A DNA stretch of 6,282 nucleotides from the NCBI GenBank assembly GCA_016929985.1, contig JAFGIH010000366.1:1-6282 (forward strand), in the 5' to 3' direction. The number at the start of each line of letters is the position of its first letter. Within the stretch, counting starts at the first letter, position 1. The notes under the pieces were generated by a model. It saw only the letters and a program-made list of their open reading frames with translations. It was not told the DNA's origin and made no database searches. Shown one piece after another: positions 1 to 6,282 of this stretch. The position numbers and the translations under genes are program-made. The DNA is from Thermoleophilia bacterium (GTDB lineage Bacteria > Actinomycetota > Thermoleophilia > RBG-16-64-13).

Positions 1-2309
1 ACAAGATCGTGTGGAGCAATCTGCAGTACATGGCCAAGGCCTTCATGCCGGTGGCGTGGCTCGCTGTGCTGCTCGACTATGCAGGGCTTTCCTGGTGGTT
101 CAAGCCACGGCGCCTCATGCTTCTGTGCCTCGTCCCCGTCGTTACAACGCTGCTCCTCTGGACTAACGATCTCCACCATCTCATGCGGACGGAGGAGTGG
201 TTGAGCACCACCGGCCCGCTTGAAATACTGGGGTTCAATTGGGGGATCTGGTTCTGGATCCACATGCTCTACAGCTATGCCGCCCTCACGGCAGCCGTCG
301 GTGTCACGATCTCGGTTTGTCGTTCGTCACCCCCGCTTTACCGCCGACAACCGCTCGCCCTACTGATGGGTTCAGCCATCCCCATCGTTGTCCATGCCGC
401 ATTCATCTTCAACGAGCAGTTCGGCATCACGTGGGACTACAGCCCCATCGGCTTCAATATCGGAGCCATCATCATCGCGTGGGGGCTCTTCCGACTGCGG
501 CTCTTCAATCTTGCGCCTGTGGCCAGACACGCCCTCGTGGAGGACATGACCGACGGCGTCATCGTACTGGACAACGATGACCGGGTCGTCGACCTCAACG
601 ACTCCGCGGAGAGCCTTGTCGGCAAGCAGAAGAGGCAGGTCCTGAGCCGCCCCCTCGTGGAAGTATGGGAGGCCTGGTCGCAGGTAGCCGGACCTTCTTC
701 GGCCCAGACCAGCCGCGCCGAGCTATGCCTTGAGAGAGGTGACGATACCCATCACTATGAGGTCAAGTGGTCGCCGGTAAGACGGCGCCACGACACCCTC
801 GGCCGTCTTGTGGTCGTTCAGGATGTGACCGAGAGAGTGCTCTTGGAAGAGAGCCTACGCCGGCAGGCCCTCACCGATAGCCTCACCGGCCTACCGAACC
901 GAGTCCTCTTCATGACCCGATTGGAAGATGCCATCCGCCAGGCCCGGCGGCGAAGTGACGCGATCTTTGCCGTGCTGGTGCTCGACCTCGACCGGTTCAA
1001 GCTGATAAACGACACCATCGGACATCCAGCCGGGGACGTGCTGTTGCAGAACGTGGCGGCCAAACTGAAGCGCTGCGTCCGCGACGCCGATACGGTCGCG
1101 CGCATGGGTGGTGATGAGTTCATGGTCTTGCTCTATGAGATCACTACCGGGCGCGACCTGCTCCCGATACTGGACCGTATCCACGAAGAACTGCGGGAGC
1201 CCGTTTGCTTCCGCCAGCATGAGATGACCACCGATGCGAGCGTGGGAGTAGTGATCTGGAACCCCTCGTATGATGACCCCGAGGACCTTCTCCGTGCCGC
1301 CGACACCGCCATGTACCAGGCAAAGGAAGACGGCAGAGGATGCCACCGCGTCTTCGATGAAGAGATGCACAGCTCGCTGCTCCGGACACTTGCTGCGGAG
1401 AACGACCTGCGCGCCTCTCTGGGCCGCAGGGAGTTCTCACTCGCCTATCAGCCCATCGTGGATCTCAAGACCGGGAAGGTCCGTTCTCTCGAGGCGCTGA
1501 TACGCTGGCACCACCCGCGGCGAGGCGTGGTTTTCCCCAACGAGTTCATCCCCATCGCCGCCAACAGCGGCCTCATCGTGGCGATCGGCGAGCTGGGCCT
1601 CACCGAGCTCTGCGGTCAGATCAGCCGCTGGCGATCGCCCGGCTGCGCGGCGGGCGCGCTGCCGGTCAGCTTCAATCTCTCGCCTCGACAGCTGAAAGAG
1701 CCCGATTTCGCGCAGAGCATCGCCGACCTGCTTGCTGAATGGCGCGTAGAGCCAGACCGGCTTATCTTCGAGATCACGGAGAGCGCGCTGATACACGACC
1801 CACAAGGCTCCAGGCAGGTGATGCGGGAATTGCGGAACATGGGGCTGCACCTTTGCCTTGACGACTTCGGCACCGGCTGGTCGTCTCTGCAACACTTGGC
1901 CACTTTCCCGGTGCAGGAACTCAAGATCGATCGCTCGTTCGTCTCTCGGCTCGTGCGCGGTAACACCGACTACGAGGTCGTGAGATCGCTCGCATCTCTC
2001 GCCCACACTCTCGGTCTGGAAGTCATCGGCGAGGGGGTGGAGCGCAGCGAGCAATGGCGCCTTCTCGAAGAACTGGGCTGTGATCGCGCCCAAGGCTACT
2101 ACGTCGGACGACCGATGGACCCTGATGAGCTCCTGGAATTCCTCGACGATCTCGAGCGGGGGAGCTGCGAGGCGAACAGGCCGGCACGCCCACGGTCGAG
2201 TACCAGGTCAACGGCGCAGCACCTCCCTGGAGACGAGGCTTGGCGACTGCATGGATCAGATGCCTCGGCCACGCTATCTCCGCCACCCTTCGCCATACCC
2301 GGATCGTAG
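1..2309 (+). CDS. 7TM sensor-PAS-GGDEF-EAL cyclic-di-GMP signalling protein (5' partial)
   Basis: This is a membrane-bound enzyme of cyclic-di-GMP turnover. The reading frame is open to the window edge (codons AAG ATC precede the first GTG at 9), so the true start is upstream. Numbering from codon 9, residues 1-170 are hydrophobic, with helices near 11-26, 36-51, 79-101, 117-134 and 148-163. They resemble the N-terminal 7TM region of some histidine kinases, with the first helices missing here. A PAS-like domain spans about 175-280. The GGDEF domain (about 285-450) has the D326/D328, F330-K331, N334-D335 substrate and metal motif, GGDEF at 367-371, and an RDAD inhibitory site at 358-361. The EAL domain (about 465-715) has EAL at 495-497, N556, E588, DD at 618-619, K639, D641, E675 and Q695, so it looks catalytically intact. 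The usual DDFGTGY reads DDFGTGW. The last ~45 residues are a Pro/Arg/Ser-rich tail with no recognised domain. Whether synthesis or hydrolysis dominates cannot be read from sequence. The stop is TAG at 2307-2309. Confidence 0.95.
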   Translation, partial: KIVWSNLQYMAKAFMPVAWLAVLLDYAGLSWWFKPRRLMLLCLVPVVTTLLLWTNDLHHLMRTEEWLSTTGPLEILGFNWGIWFWIHMLYSYAALTAAVGVTISVCRSSPPLYRRQPLALLMGSAIPIVVHAAFIFNEQFGITWDYSPIGFNIGAIIIAWGLFRLRLFNLAPVARHALVEDMTDGVIVLDNDDRVVDLNDSAESLVGKQKRQVLSRPLVEVWEAWSQVAGPSSAQTSRAELCLERGDDTHHYEVKWSPVRRRHDTLGRLVVVQDVTERVLLEESLRRQALTDSLTGLPNRVLFMTRLEDAIRQARRRSDAIFAVLVLDLDRFKLINDTIGHPAGDVLLQNVAAKLKRCVRDADTVARMGGDEFMVLLYEITTGRDLLPILDRIHEELREPVCFRQHEMTTDASVGVVIWNPSYDDPEDLLRAADTAMYQAKEDGRGCHRVFDEEMHSSLLRTLAAENDLRASLGRREFSLAYQPIVDLKTGKVRSLEALIRWHHPRRGVVFPNEFIPIAANSGLIVAIGELGLTELCGQISRWRSPGCAAGALPVSFNLSPRQLKEPDFAQSIADLLAEWRVEPDRLIFEITESALIHDPQGSRQVMRELRNMGLHLCLDDFGTGWSSLQHLATFPVQELKIDRSFVSRLVRGNTDYEVVRSLASLAHTLGLEVIGEGVERSEQWRLLEELGCDRAQGYYVGRPMDPDELLEFLDDLERGSCEANRPARPRSSTRSTAQHLPGDEAWRLHGSDASATLSPPPFAIPGS

Positions 2310-2314
2310 ACTCA

Positions 2315-2337
2315 GGTCGTCCGTCGCGAACGGAACC
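2315..2337. terminator. Imperfect hairpin between convergent genes, possible bidirectional terminator
   Basis: The 30-base gap between the two converging stop codons contains GGT (2315-2317), a two-base bulge, TCCGT (2320-2324), a 5-base loop, ACGGA (2330-2334) and ACC (2335-2337). This can fold as an 8-bp stem with one bulge on either strand. No T tract follows on either side, so it is not a classical intrinsic terminator. Its placement between the stops is the main argument for a role in ending transcription; chance pairing is a real alternative. Confidence 0.35.
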
Positions 2338-2339
2338 GC

Positions 2340-2990
2340 TCAGCCCAGGTGCTCTTCATCCCCGGTGAGAAAGTATCGCAGCCGCTCGCTCATGTTCACT
2401 GCGTGGTCGCCTATGCGCTCCAGATAGCGGCCCACCATAGCCAGCCGGATGGCAGAAGCAAGGCTGTCCTCATCCCTGAGTTCCACGAGTCGCGCGAGGA
2501 GCCGGGCATGCAACTCATCTAAGACATCGTCTTTGACAGGCACTTCGGCCGCCAGCGTCTCGTCTTTCGCCGCCCACGCGTCGATGGCCGCCCCCATGAC
2601 CTCCGCAGCCACCCGGCCCATGTCGGCAATCAAGGCCCGCACCGGCCTGAGCTCCGGTTCAGAGAAGTCATCGACCTGAGCGAATTTGGCGATGTTGTGC
2701 GCAAGGTCACCCGTCCTCTCCAGGTCGGTGATCACCCGCAAGATCACCACGATGAGCCGCAGATCGCCGGCTACCGGCGCCTGTTGGGCCAGCAGGGCAA
2801 GAGCGCGGGTCTCAACATCCATGAACATGGCGTCTATCTCGTCGTCGCCGTCGCGGACCCTCTGCGCCAAATCCTTATCGCGCTCGATCAACGCCGTAGT
2901 CGCCAACTGGGTGCTACGCTCCACCAGCGCGCCCATGCGCACGATCGCCTGGTCGAGGTTCTCGAGCTCTCTGTGAAATGCATCTCGCAT
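2340..2990 (-). CDS. phoU: Phosphate signalling protein PhoU
   Basis: PhoU is a cytoplasmic helical-bundle protein that restrains the Pho response when phosphate is plentiful and modulates the PstSCAB transporter, usually through a PhoR-type kinase. The 216-residue product has the normal family length and the two-repeat layout. Each half carries the metal-site signature ExxxDxxxN: LERTGDLAHN at residues 90-99 and LERIGDHAVN at 190-199. The N-terminus (MRDAFHRELENLDQAI) is typical of the family. The ATG at 2988-2990 is preceded by GGAGA (2997-3001) with a 6-base spacer, which supports this start. It is the last gene of the operon, 27 bases after the pstB stop, and it converges on the cyclic-di-GMP gene. 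No partner kinase or response regulator gene is visible here. Confidence 0.97.
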   Translation of the reverse strand: MRDAFHRELENLDQAIVRMGALVERSTQLATTALIERDKDLAQRVRDGDDEIDAMFMDVETRALALLAQQAPVAGDLRLIVVILRVITDLERTGDLAHNIAKFAQVDDFSEPELRPVRALIADMGRVAAEVMGAAIDAWAAKDETLAAEVPVKDDVLDELHARLLARLVELRDEDSLASAIRLAMVGRYLERIGDHAVNMSERLRYFLTGDEEHLG

Positions 2991-3017
2991 AATCAGTCTC
3001 CGTCTCTTTCGGACCGT

Positions 3018-3908
3018 CTACCCAAAACGACCCGATACGTAGTCTTCCGTGCGCTTGTCGCGTGGCTTCGTGAAGATTCCGCCGGTCGGCCCGAACTCGA
3101 CCAGGACCCCCCACCGCGCCGAAGTCTCCTCGTTCACCTCCGTGTAGAGGAAGGCGGTCTCGTCGGAGACACGCGCCGCCTGCTGCATGTTGTGCGTGAC
3201 GATGATGATGGAGTACTCCTGTTTGAGTTCCTGCATGAGGTCCTCGATACGCACCGTCGCGATAGGGTCCAGTGCCGAGGCCGGTTCGTCCATGAGTATC
3301 ACGTCTGGTTCCACGGCGATAGCTCTGGCGATACACAGCCGCTGCTGTTGACCACCCGAGAGATCGAGCGCGCTTTTCTTGAGTTGGTTCTTCACCTCGT
3401 CCCACAACGCTGCGCGACGTAGGGAGCGCTCCACCAGCTCATCCATATCGCCCTTGTAGCCGTTGATCTTGGCGCCGAAGGCGATGTTGTCGTAGATGGA
3501 CTTGGGGAAAGGGTTGGGACGTTGGAAGACCATGCCGATGTGGCGCCGGACCACCACAGGATCGACTCCCGGGGCGTAGATGTTCTCCCCGTGATAGAGG
3601 ATCTCGCCGGTCACCTTTGCCCCCGGGATGAGCTCGTTCATGCGGTTGAAGCACCTGATCAGCGTGCTCTTGCCGCAGCCCGAAGGTCCAATGATCGCGG
3701 TGATGCGGCGAGGACGGATGTCCATGGTGACGCCCTTGAGGGCGATGTTCTTGCCGTAGTGAACGCTCAGGTCGCGAACCGAGAAGACCGGCTGCCCAAC
3801 GAACCCAGGTTCGGCTTCGAAGCCCTCGCGGGCCGCCACCGAAGCAAGTGACCGCACATCCCTTCTCGACTCATCCACTTCTTTTGTCAACCACGTGTTC
3901 TGGGTCAT
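3018..3908 (-). CDS. pstB: Phosphate ABC transporter ATP-binding protein PstB
   Basis: PstB is the cytoplasmic ATPase that powers phosphate import through PstC-PstA. All ABC motifs are visible in the 296-residue product: Walker [10 protein letters not shown] at 74-82, Q-loop Gln129 within VFQRPNPFP, signature LSGGQQQR at 183-190, Walker B VILMDEP at 203-209, D-loop SALDP, and H-loop His239 in VTHNMQQA. The VFQRPNPFP stretch and the C-terminal EDYVSGRFG are characteristic of PstB among ABC ATPases. The chosen ATG (3906-3908) overlaps the pstA stop as ATGA and has AAGGAG upstream. An open frame extends 29 codons further upstream, but that stretch lies over the pstA end and does not resemble the family. 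The protein is longer than the usual ~250-260 residues because of a ~40-residue leader before the ABC fold. The stop is TAG at 3018-3020. Confidence 0.97.
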   Translation of the reverse strand: MTQNTWLTKEVDESRRDVRSLASVAAREGFEAEPGFVGQPVFSVRDLSVHYGKNIALKGVTMDIRPRRITAIIGPSGCGKSTLIRCFNRMNELIPGAKVTGEILYHGENIYAPGVDPVVVRRHIGMVFQRPNPFPKSIYDNIAFGAKINGYKGDMDELVERSLRRAALWDEVKNQLKKSALDLSGGQQQRLCIARAIAVEPDVILMDEPASALDPIATVRIEDLMQELKQEYSIIIVTHNMQQAARVSDETAFLYTEVNEETSARWGVLVEFGPTGGIFTKPRDKRTEDYVSGRFG

Positions 3909-4843
3909 CTGGATATCCGGCTCCTTGATGCGACCAACCGGGCCGCGATAGTGAACACCAATACGATGATGAGCAGTTCGAGGGCCCCCGCCCAAGCCCG
4001 CGCCTGCCCGGCCGCGAACGGGTTGCGCGCCCCGTCAAAGATCGCCAGCGTGAGTGACGACATGGGTTCCCCCCACAGCTTCGCGGTGAGCTGATACGAG
4101 CCGAGCGCGGTGAGGATGAGGGGAGCCGTCTCACCGGCGGCGCGGGCAACGGCAAGCATGACCCCGGTCGTGATACCGGGAGCCGCTGAGGGGAGGATGA
4201 CCTTGATGATGGTCTGCCACTTGGCAGCGCCCAAGGCGTAGCTCGCGTCCTTCAGTTCGTGCGGCACGAGCTTCAGCATCTCCTCGGTCGAGCGCACGAT
4301 GATGGGCATCATGATGATCGCCAAAGAGGCCGCTCCCATGAGAGCCCCGAATCCGAATTCGATCACGAGCGCAGTGTAGACGAAGAGACCGACGAAGACC
4401 GACGGCACGCCGGTCATCACGTCGGAGAAGAAACGGATGAGCTTCGCCAGCCAGTTCTTCTTGCCATACTCCACCAGATACACTGCTGCAAATACACCGA
4501 ACGGTATGGAGACGACGCTCGCCAGCCCCACCATGATGAACGTGCCTACCAGGCCGTTGAGAAAGCCTCCGCCTTCCCGCCGGAAACTGAGCGGCATAGA
4601 ACTGGTAAGGAACTCCCAGTCCATGGTGGCGATGCCTTTCGCGGTGATCTGATACAGGATCATGACCACCGGTATCATGGTGATACCGACCGCCAGAGCG
4701 ACCAAGAACGTGTTCCGGCCATTCCTCCATACCCGCCGCCGAGTAGGCCGGCAGTCCTTGAGAGACACCCCAGGACCCACTCTGCGACCTGCCCAACGGT
4801 CCTGGCTTCCGCCGGGAACGATGCTACTCAGGCTATCGTTCAT
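3905..4843 (-). CDS. pstA: Phosphate ABC transporter permease PstA
   Basis: PstA is one of the two inner-membrane channel subunits of the phosphate importer. The 312-residue product starts with an Arg-rich hydrophilic segment (about 1-44). Hydrophobic helices follow near 46-66, 97-124, 143-165, 168-185, 222-240 and 284-304. The cytoplasmic EAA loop that contacts PstB is at about 196-218 ([11 protein letters not shown], then ILP). Other family hallmarks are the [12 protein letters not shown] segment at 143-154 and [10 protein letters not shown] at 233-242. The ATG at 4841-4843 overlaps the pstC stop as ATGA, and GGAGG lies 11 bases upstream. The open frame continues 102 codons further upstream across pstC, but that part is not PstA-like, so the ATG is preferred. 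The stop overlaps the pstB start by 4 bases, which suggests translational coupling. Confidence 0.96.
   Translation of the reverse strand: MNDSLSSIVPGGSQDRWAGRRVGPGVSLKDCRPTRRRVWRNGRNTFLVALAVGITMIPVVMILYQITAKGIATMDWEFLTSSMPLSFRREGGGFLNGLVGTFIMVGLASVVSIPFGVFAAVYLVEYGKKNWLAKLIRFFSDVMTGVPSVFVGLFVYTALVIEFGFGALMGAASLAIIMMPIIVRSTEEMLKLVPHELKDASYALGAAKWQTIIKVILPSAAPGITTGVMLAVARAAGETAPLILTALGSYQLTAKLWGEPMSSLTLAIFDGARNPFAAGQARAWAGALELLIIVLVFTIAARLVASRSRISR
3921..3926 (-). promoter_or_regulatory. Ribosome binding site of pstB
   Basis: AAGGAG on the minus strand lies 12 bases before the pstB ATG, inside the last codons of pstA. The spacing is long, but together with the ATGA overlap it fixes the start at 3908 rather than at the upstream end of the open frame. 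Confidence 0.6.
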
Positions 4844-5823
4844 ATCCTGTTGAACCTCCACACAAGCGCCCTCGCGCCCATGTTGATGAGGATGGTCAGG
4901 GCGAACAGGACCACGCCGATGCCCACGAGCGCGCGGATATGGTCGCCGGTGGCCTCTTGGAACTGGTTGGCGATGACCGCAGCCATCGAGTAGCCGGGTC
5001 TGAGCCACGAAACGTCTATCCGTACCGCAGACCCGATGAGGAGCGCCACCGCGATGGTCTCGCCCAGGGCGCGGCCCAGGCCGAGCATGATCGCTCCCAC
5101 GATGCCCGCGCGCCCGCGTGGAAGCACGCTCTGCCGGACCATCTCCCACTTCGTGGCGCCCAGAGCGTAGGCCGCGTGCCTGTCGGCGTTGGGAACGGTA
5201 GCGAAGACCTCACGGCAGAGTGACGTGATGATGGGTGTGATCATCACCGCCAGTATCACGCCGGCGCCGAAGTAAGACAGTCCGGACGCGGGTCCCTTGA
5301 AAATGGGGATGAAGCCAAGGTACTTGGCCAGGAAGTCGGCCGTAGGCTGCAGGAACAGAGGGAGGAGTATGAACACCCCCCAGAGACCGTAGATGACGCT
5401 CGGCACCGCCGCCAGCAGATCGATCGCGTACCCGATGGGTGCTTTCAAGCGCTTCGGAGAGTACTCAGTCAAGAAGAGCGACACGCCCAGGCTGAGAGGG
5501 ATCGCGATGATGAGAGCAATCACCGACGTGATGACCGTGCCGTAAATGAACGCAAGAGCCCCAAATTCGCCATCGTTGGGGCTCCATTCGCTGCTGGTGA
5601 CGAACGAGATACCCTGTGAACCGAAGACCGGGAGCGCCGTCCCGGTGGTCGATACGACCATCCAAGCAAGCACCAGGAGGATAAGTACCCCCGAGGACGC
5701 CGCGAAGATGACGAAGAGGGAGTCGGCCCGGCGGCCGACTCCCCTCCGCTGCCAGGGAGAGGCAGACTTCGTGGGAGAGATAACGCTAGAACGTGCTGAT
5801 GGATTCGATCTTGGCCAGCGCAA
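4840..5823 (-). CDS. pstC: Phosphate ABC transporter permease PstC (TTG start within pstS)
   Basis: PstC pairs with PstA to form the phosphate channel. The 327-residue product has helices near 36-58, 92-117, 132-159, 184-206, 239-262 and 296-318. Its EAA loop is at about 204-235 (AAYALGATKWEMVRQSVLP), and the PSVIYGLWGVF segment at 141-151 is typical of PstC. The start is unusual. A stop codon lies three codons before the TTG at 5821-5823, and no other in-frame ATG, GTG or TTG occurs until the middle of the first helix. A family-like RRADSLF stretch lies at 31-37, before that helix. The TTG has GGAGGAG 10 bases upstream and gives a 38-base overlap with pstS. The first ~25 residues are hydrophilic and not clearly conserved. 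The stop overlaps the pstA start. Confidence 0.93.
   Translation of the reverse strand: MRWPRSNPSARSSVISPTKSASPWQRRGVGRRADSLFVIFAASSGVLILLVLAWMVVSTTGTALPVFGSQGISFVTSSEWSPNDGEFGALAFIYGTVITSVIALIIAIPLSLGVSLFLTEYSPKRLKAPIGYAIDLLAAVPSVIYGLWGVFILLPLFLQPTADFLAKYLGFIPIFKGPASGLSYFGAGVILAVMITPIITSLCREVFATVPNADRHAAYALGATKWEMVRQSVLPRGRAGIVGAIMLGLGRALGETIAVALLIGSAVRIDVSWLRPGYSMAAVIANQFQEATGDHIRALVGIGVVLFALTILINMGARALVWRFNRI
4855..4859 (-). promoter_or_regulatory. Ribosome binding site of pstA
   Basis: GGAGG on the minus strand lies 11 bases before the pstA ATG, within the last codons of pstC. The layout mirrors the pstA/pstB junction and supports the ATGA-overlap start. Confidence 0.6.
5718..5743 (-). 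repeat. Perfect 11-bp inverted repeat (hairpin) at the pstS-pstC junction
   Basis: In the operon transcript, GGGAGTCGGCC pairs perfectly with GGCCGACTCCC around the 4-base loop GCCG, with one further possible G-U pair outside. It begins 42 bases after the pstS stop and covers pstC codons 27-36, just before the first membrane helix. The following transcript is somewhat U-rich but has no run of U, so it does not look like a simple intrinsic terminator. Hairpins after pstS that protect the pstS message or thin out downstream transcription are known in other operons; that role here is an inference. Confidence 0.7.
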
Positions 5824-6282
5824 GAGCCTTCAACTCCTCCGACAGCGGCGCATACCCGAGTTCCTCGGCGATGGCCGTACCTCCGTCGAGCGACCAGGTG
5901 AGCCACGCCTTGAGGGCGTCCGCCTTGGCCGCGTCTTTCATAGTGTCGTATACCAAGATCCAGGTGGCCCCCACGATGGGGTAGGCCTGCTCCCCGGCGC
6001 TGTTGGAGACGCTGAAGCGTAGGTCCTCGGGGAACTCCACCCCGACCGCCGCCGCGGAGGTGGACTCCAAAGACGGGATGATGAAGTTGCCGGCCTGGTT
6101 CTGAAGCGTGGCCATGGTCAGCCCCGACTCCGTGGCGTAGGAGAGTTCCACGTATCCGATGCTACCGGCCTGCTGCTGGACCACGGCCGCCACCCCGTCG
6201 TTGCCCTGACCGCCGATGCCCACCGGCCACTGCACCTCCTTGCCACCCCCTACCGTATCGGCCCACTCACTGGACACCTGGG
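5786..6282 (-). CDS. pstS: Phosphate-binding protein PstS, C-terminal part (5' partial)
   Basis: PstS is the extracytoplasmic phosphate-binding component that delivers phosphate to PstC-PstA. Only the last ~165 residues are in the window; the frame runs off the right edge, so the signal peptide and most phosphate-contacting residues are not visible. The visible part matches the family's second half. Counting from the GTG at 6277 as residue 1, it shows WPVGIGGQGNDGVAAVV at 17-33, then QAGSIGYVELSYA, then PSLESTSAAA, then AYPIVGATWILVYD at 98-111, and the closing ALKAWLTWSLDGG...LGYAPLSEEL region. That GTG is an internal valine codon, not a start. The stop is TAG at 5786-5788, inside the proposed start region of pstC. 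This is normally the first and most highly expressed gene of the operon, so the promoter should be beyond the right edge. Confidence 0.96.
   Translation of the reverse strand, partial: QVSSEWADTVGGGKEVQWPVGIGGQGNDGVAAVVQQQAGSIGYVELSYATESGLTMATLQNQAGNFIIPSLESTSAAAVGVEFPEDLRFSVSNSAGEQAYPIVGATWILVYDTMKDAAKADALKAWLTWSLDGGTAIAEELGYAPLSEELKALALAKIESISTF
5834..5840 (-). promoter_or_regulatory. Ribosome binding site for the TTG start of pstC
   Basis: GGAGGAG on the minus strand lies 10 bases upstream of the TTG at 5821-5823 and is embedded in pstS codons for Glu-Glu. It is the main nucleotide evidence for this unusual start. Because it also encodes protein, the match could be coincidental. Confidence 0.5.

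Noticed and set aside
1437..2093. 218-codon open frame on the minus strand opposite the EAL region
   Set aside because: The plus-strand frame has unmistakable EAL motifs throughout; the antisense frame is a by-product of high GC and shows no recognisable domain.
2991..3017. Possible separate promoter or terminator between pstB and phoU
   Set aside because: The 27 bases contain a ribosome binding site but no convincing promoter hexamers, hairpin or T tract; phoU most likely shares the pst transcript.
2697..3422. 241-codon open frame on the plus strand opposite phoU and pstB
   Set aside because: It runs antisense across two clearly identified genes and the gap between them, and its translation has no family resemblance.
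3909..3995. 29-codon upstream extension of the pstB frame
   Set aside because: It overlaps the pstA 3' end and is not PstB-like; the ATG at 3908 fits the operon's overlap pattern.
4844..5149. 102-codon upstream extension of the pstA frame
   Set aside because: It lies over pstC in another frame, is rich in Arg, Pro and His with no PstA similarity, and the ATGA start at 4843 has a ribosome binding site.
5744..5785. Possible promoter for pstC just after the pstS stop
   Set aside because: No convincing -35/-10 pair or Pho box repeats were seen, and the stretch is explained as pstC coding sequence.

Overview
The window is a GC-rich bacterial chromosomal segment with two convergent blocks that almost touch. 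Positions 1-2309 on the plus strand hold the 3' part of a large membrane-anchored cyclic-di-GMP enzyme. It has a 7TM-type sensor, then PAS, GGDEF and EAL domains, and its start lies before the window. Positions 2340-6282 on the minus strand hold the high-affinity phosphate uptake operon in the order pstS (start outside the window), pstC, pstA, pstB, phoU. No RNA gene, mobile element or CRISPR array is seen. Coding density is nearly complete: the only gaps between genes are about 30 bases (2310-2339) and 27 bases (2991-3017).

The Pst genes form one transport machine. PstS binds phosphate outside the membrane, PstC and PstA form the channel, PstB is the ATPase, and PhoU links transporter state to phosphate signalling. 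The genes are very tightly packed. pstC/pstA and pstA/pstB share 4-base ATGA stop-start overlaps. pstC apparently starts at a TTG inside the end of pstS, giving a 38-base overlap. A strong 11-bp hairpin sits in the first codons of pstC, just after the pstS stop. The operon promoter and any Pho box would be upstream of pstS, outside the window.

The cyclic-di-GMP protein keeps the catalytic residues of both the GGDEF and EAL domains and an RxxD inhibitory site, so it could make and degrade cyclic-di-GMP. It converges on the phosphate operon, so any functional link is speculative. A small imperfect hairpin lies between the two converging stop codons.

The organism cannot be named securely. High GC content, the compact pstSCAB-phoU order and the 7TM-PAS-GGDEF-EAL architecture would suit an actinobacterial-type lineage (for example Coriobacteriia relatives) or another GC-rich free-living bacterium; this is a low-confidence impression. 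I did not find a previously undescribed system. The points most worth a second look are the pstS/pstC junction and the hairpin in it.
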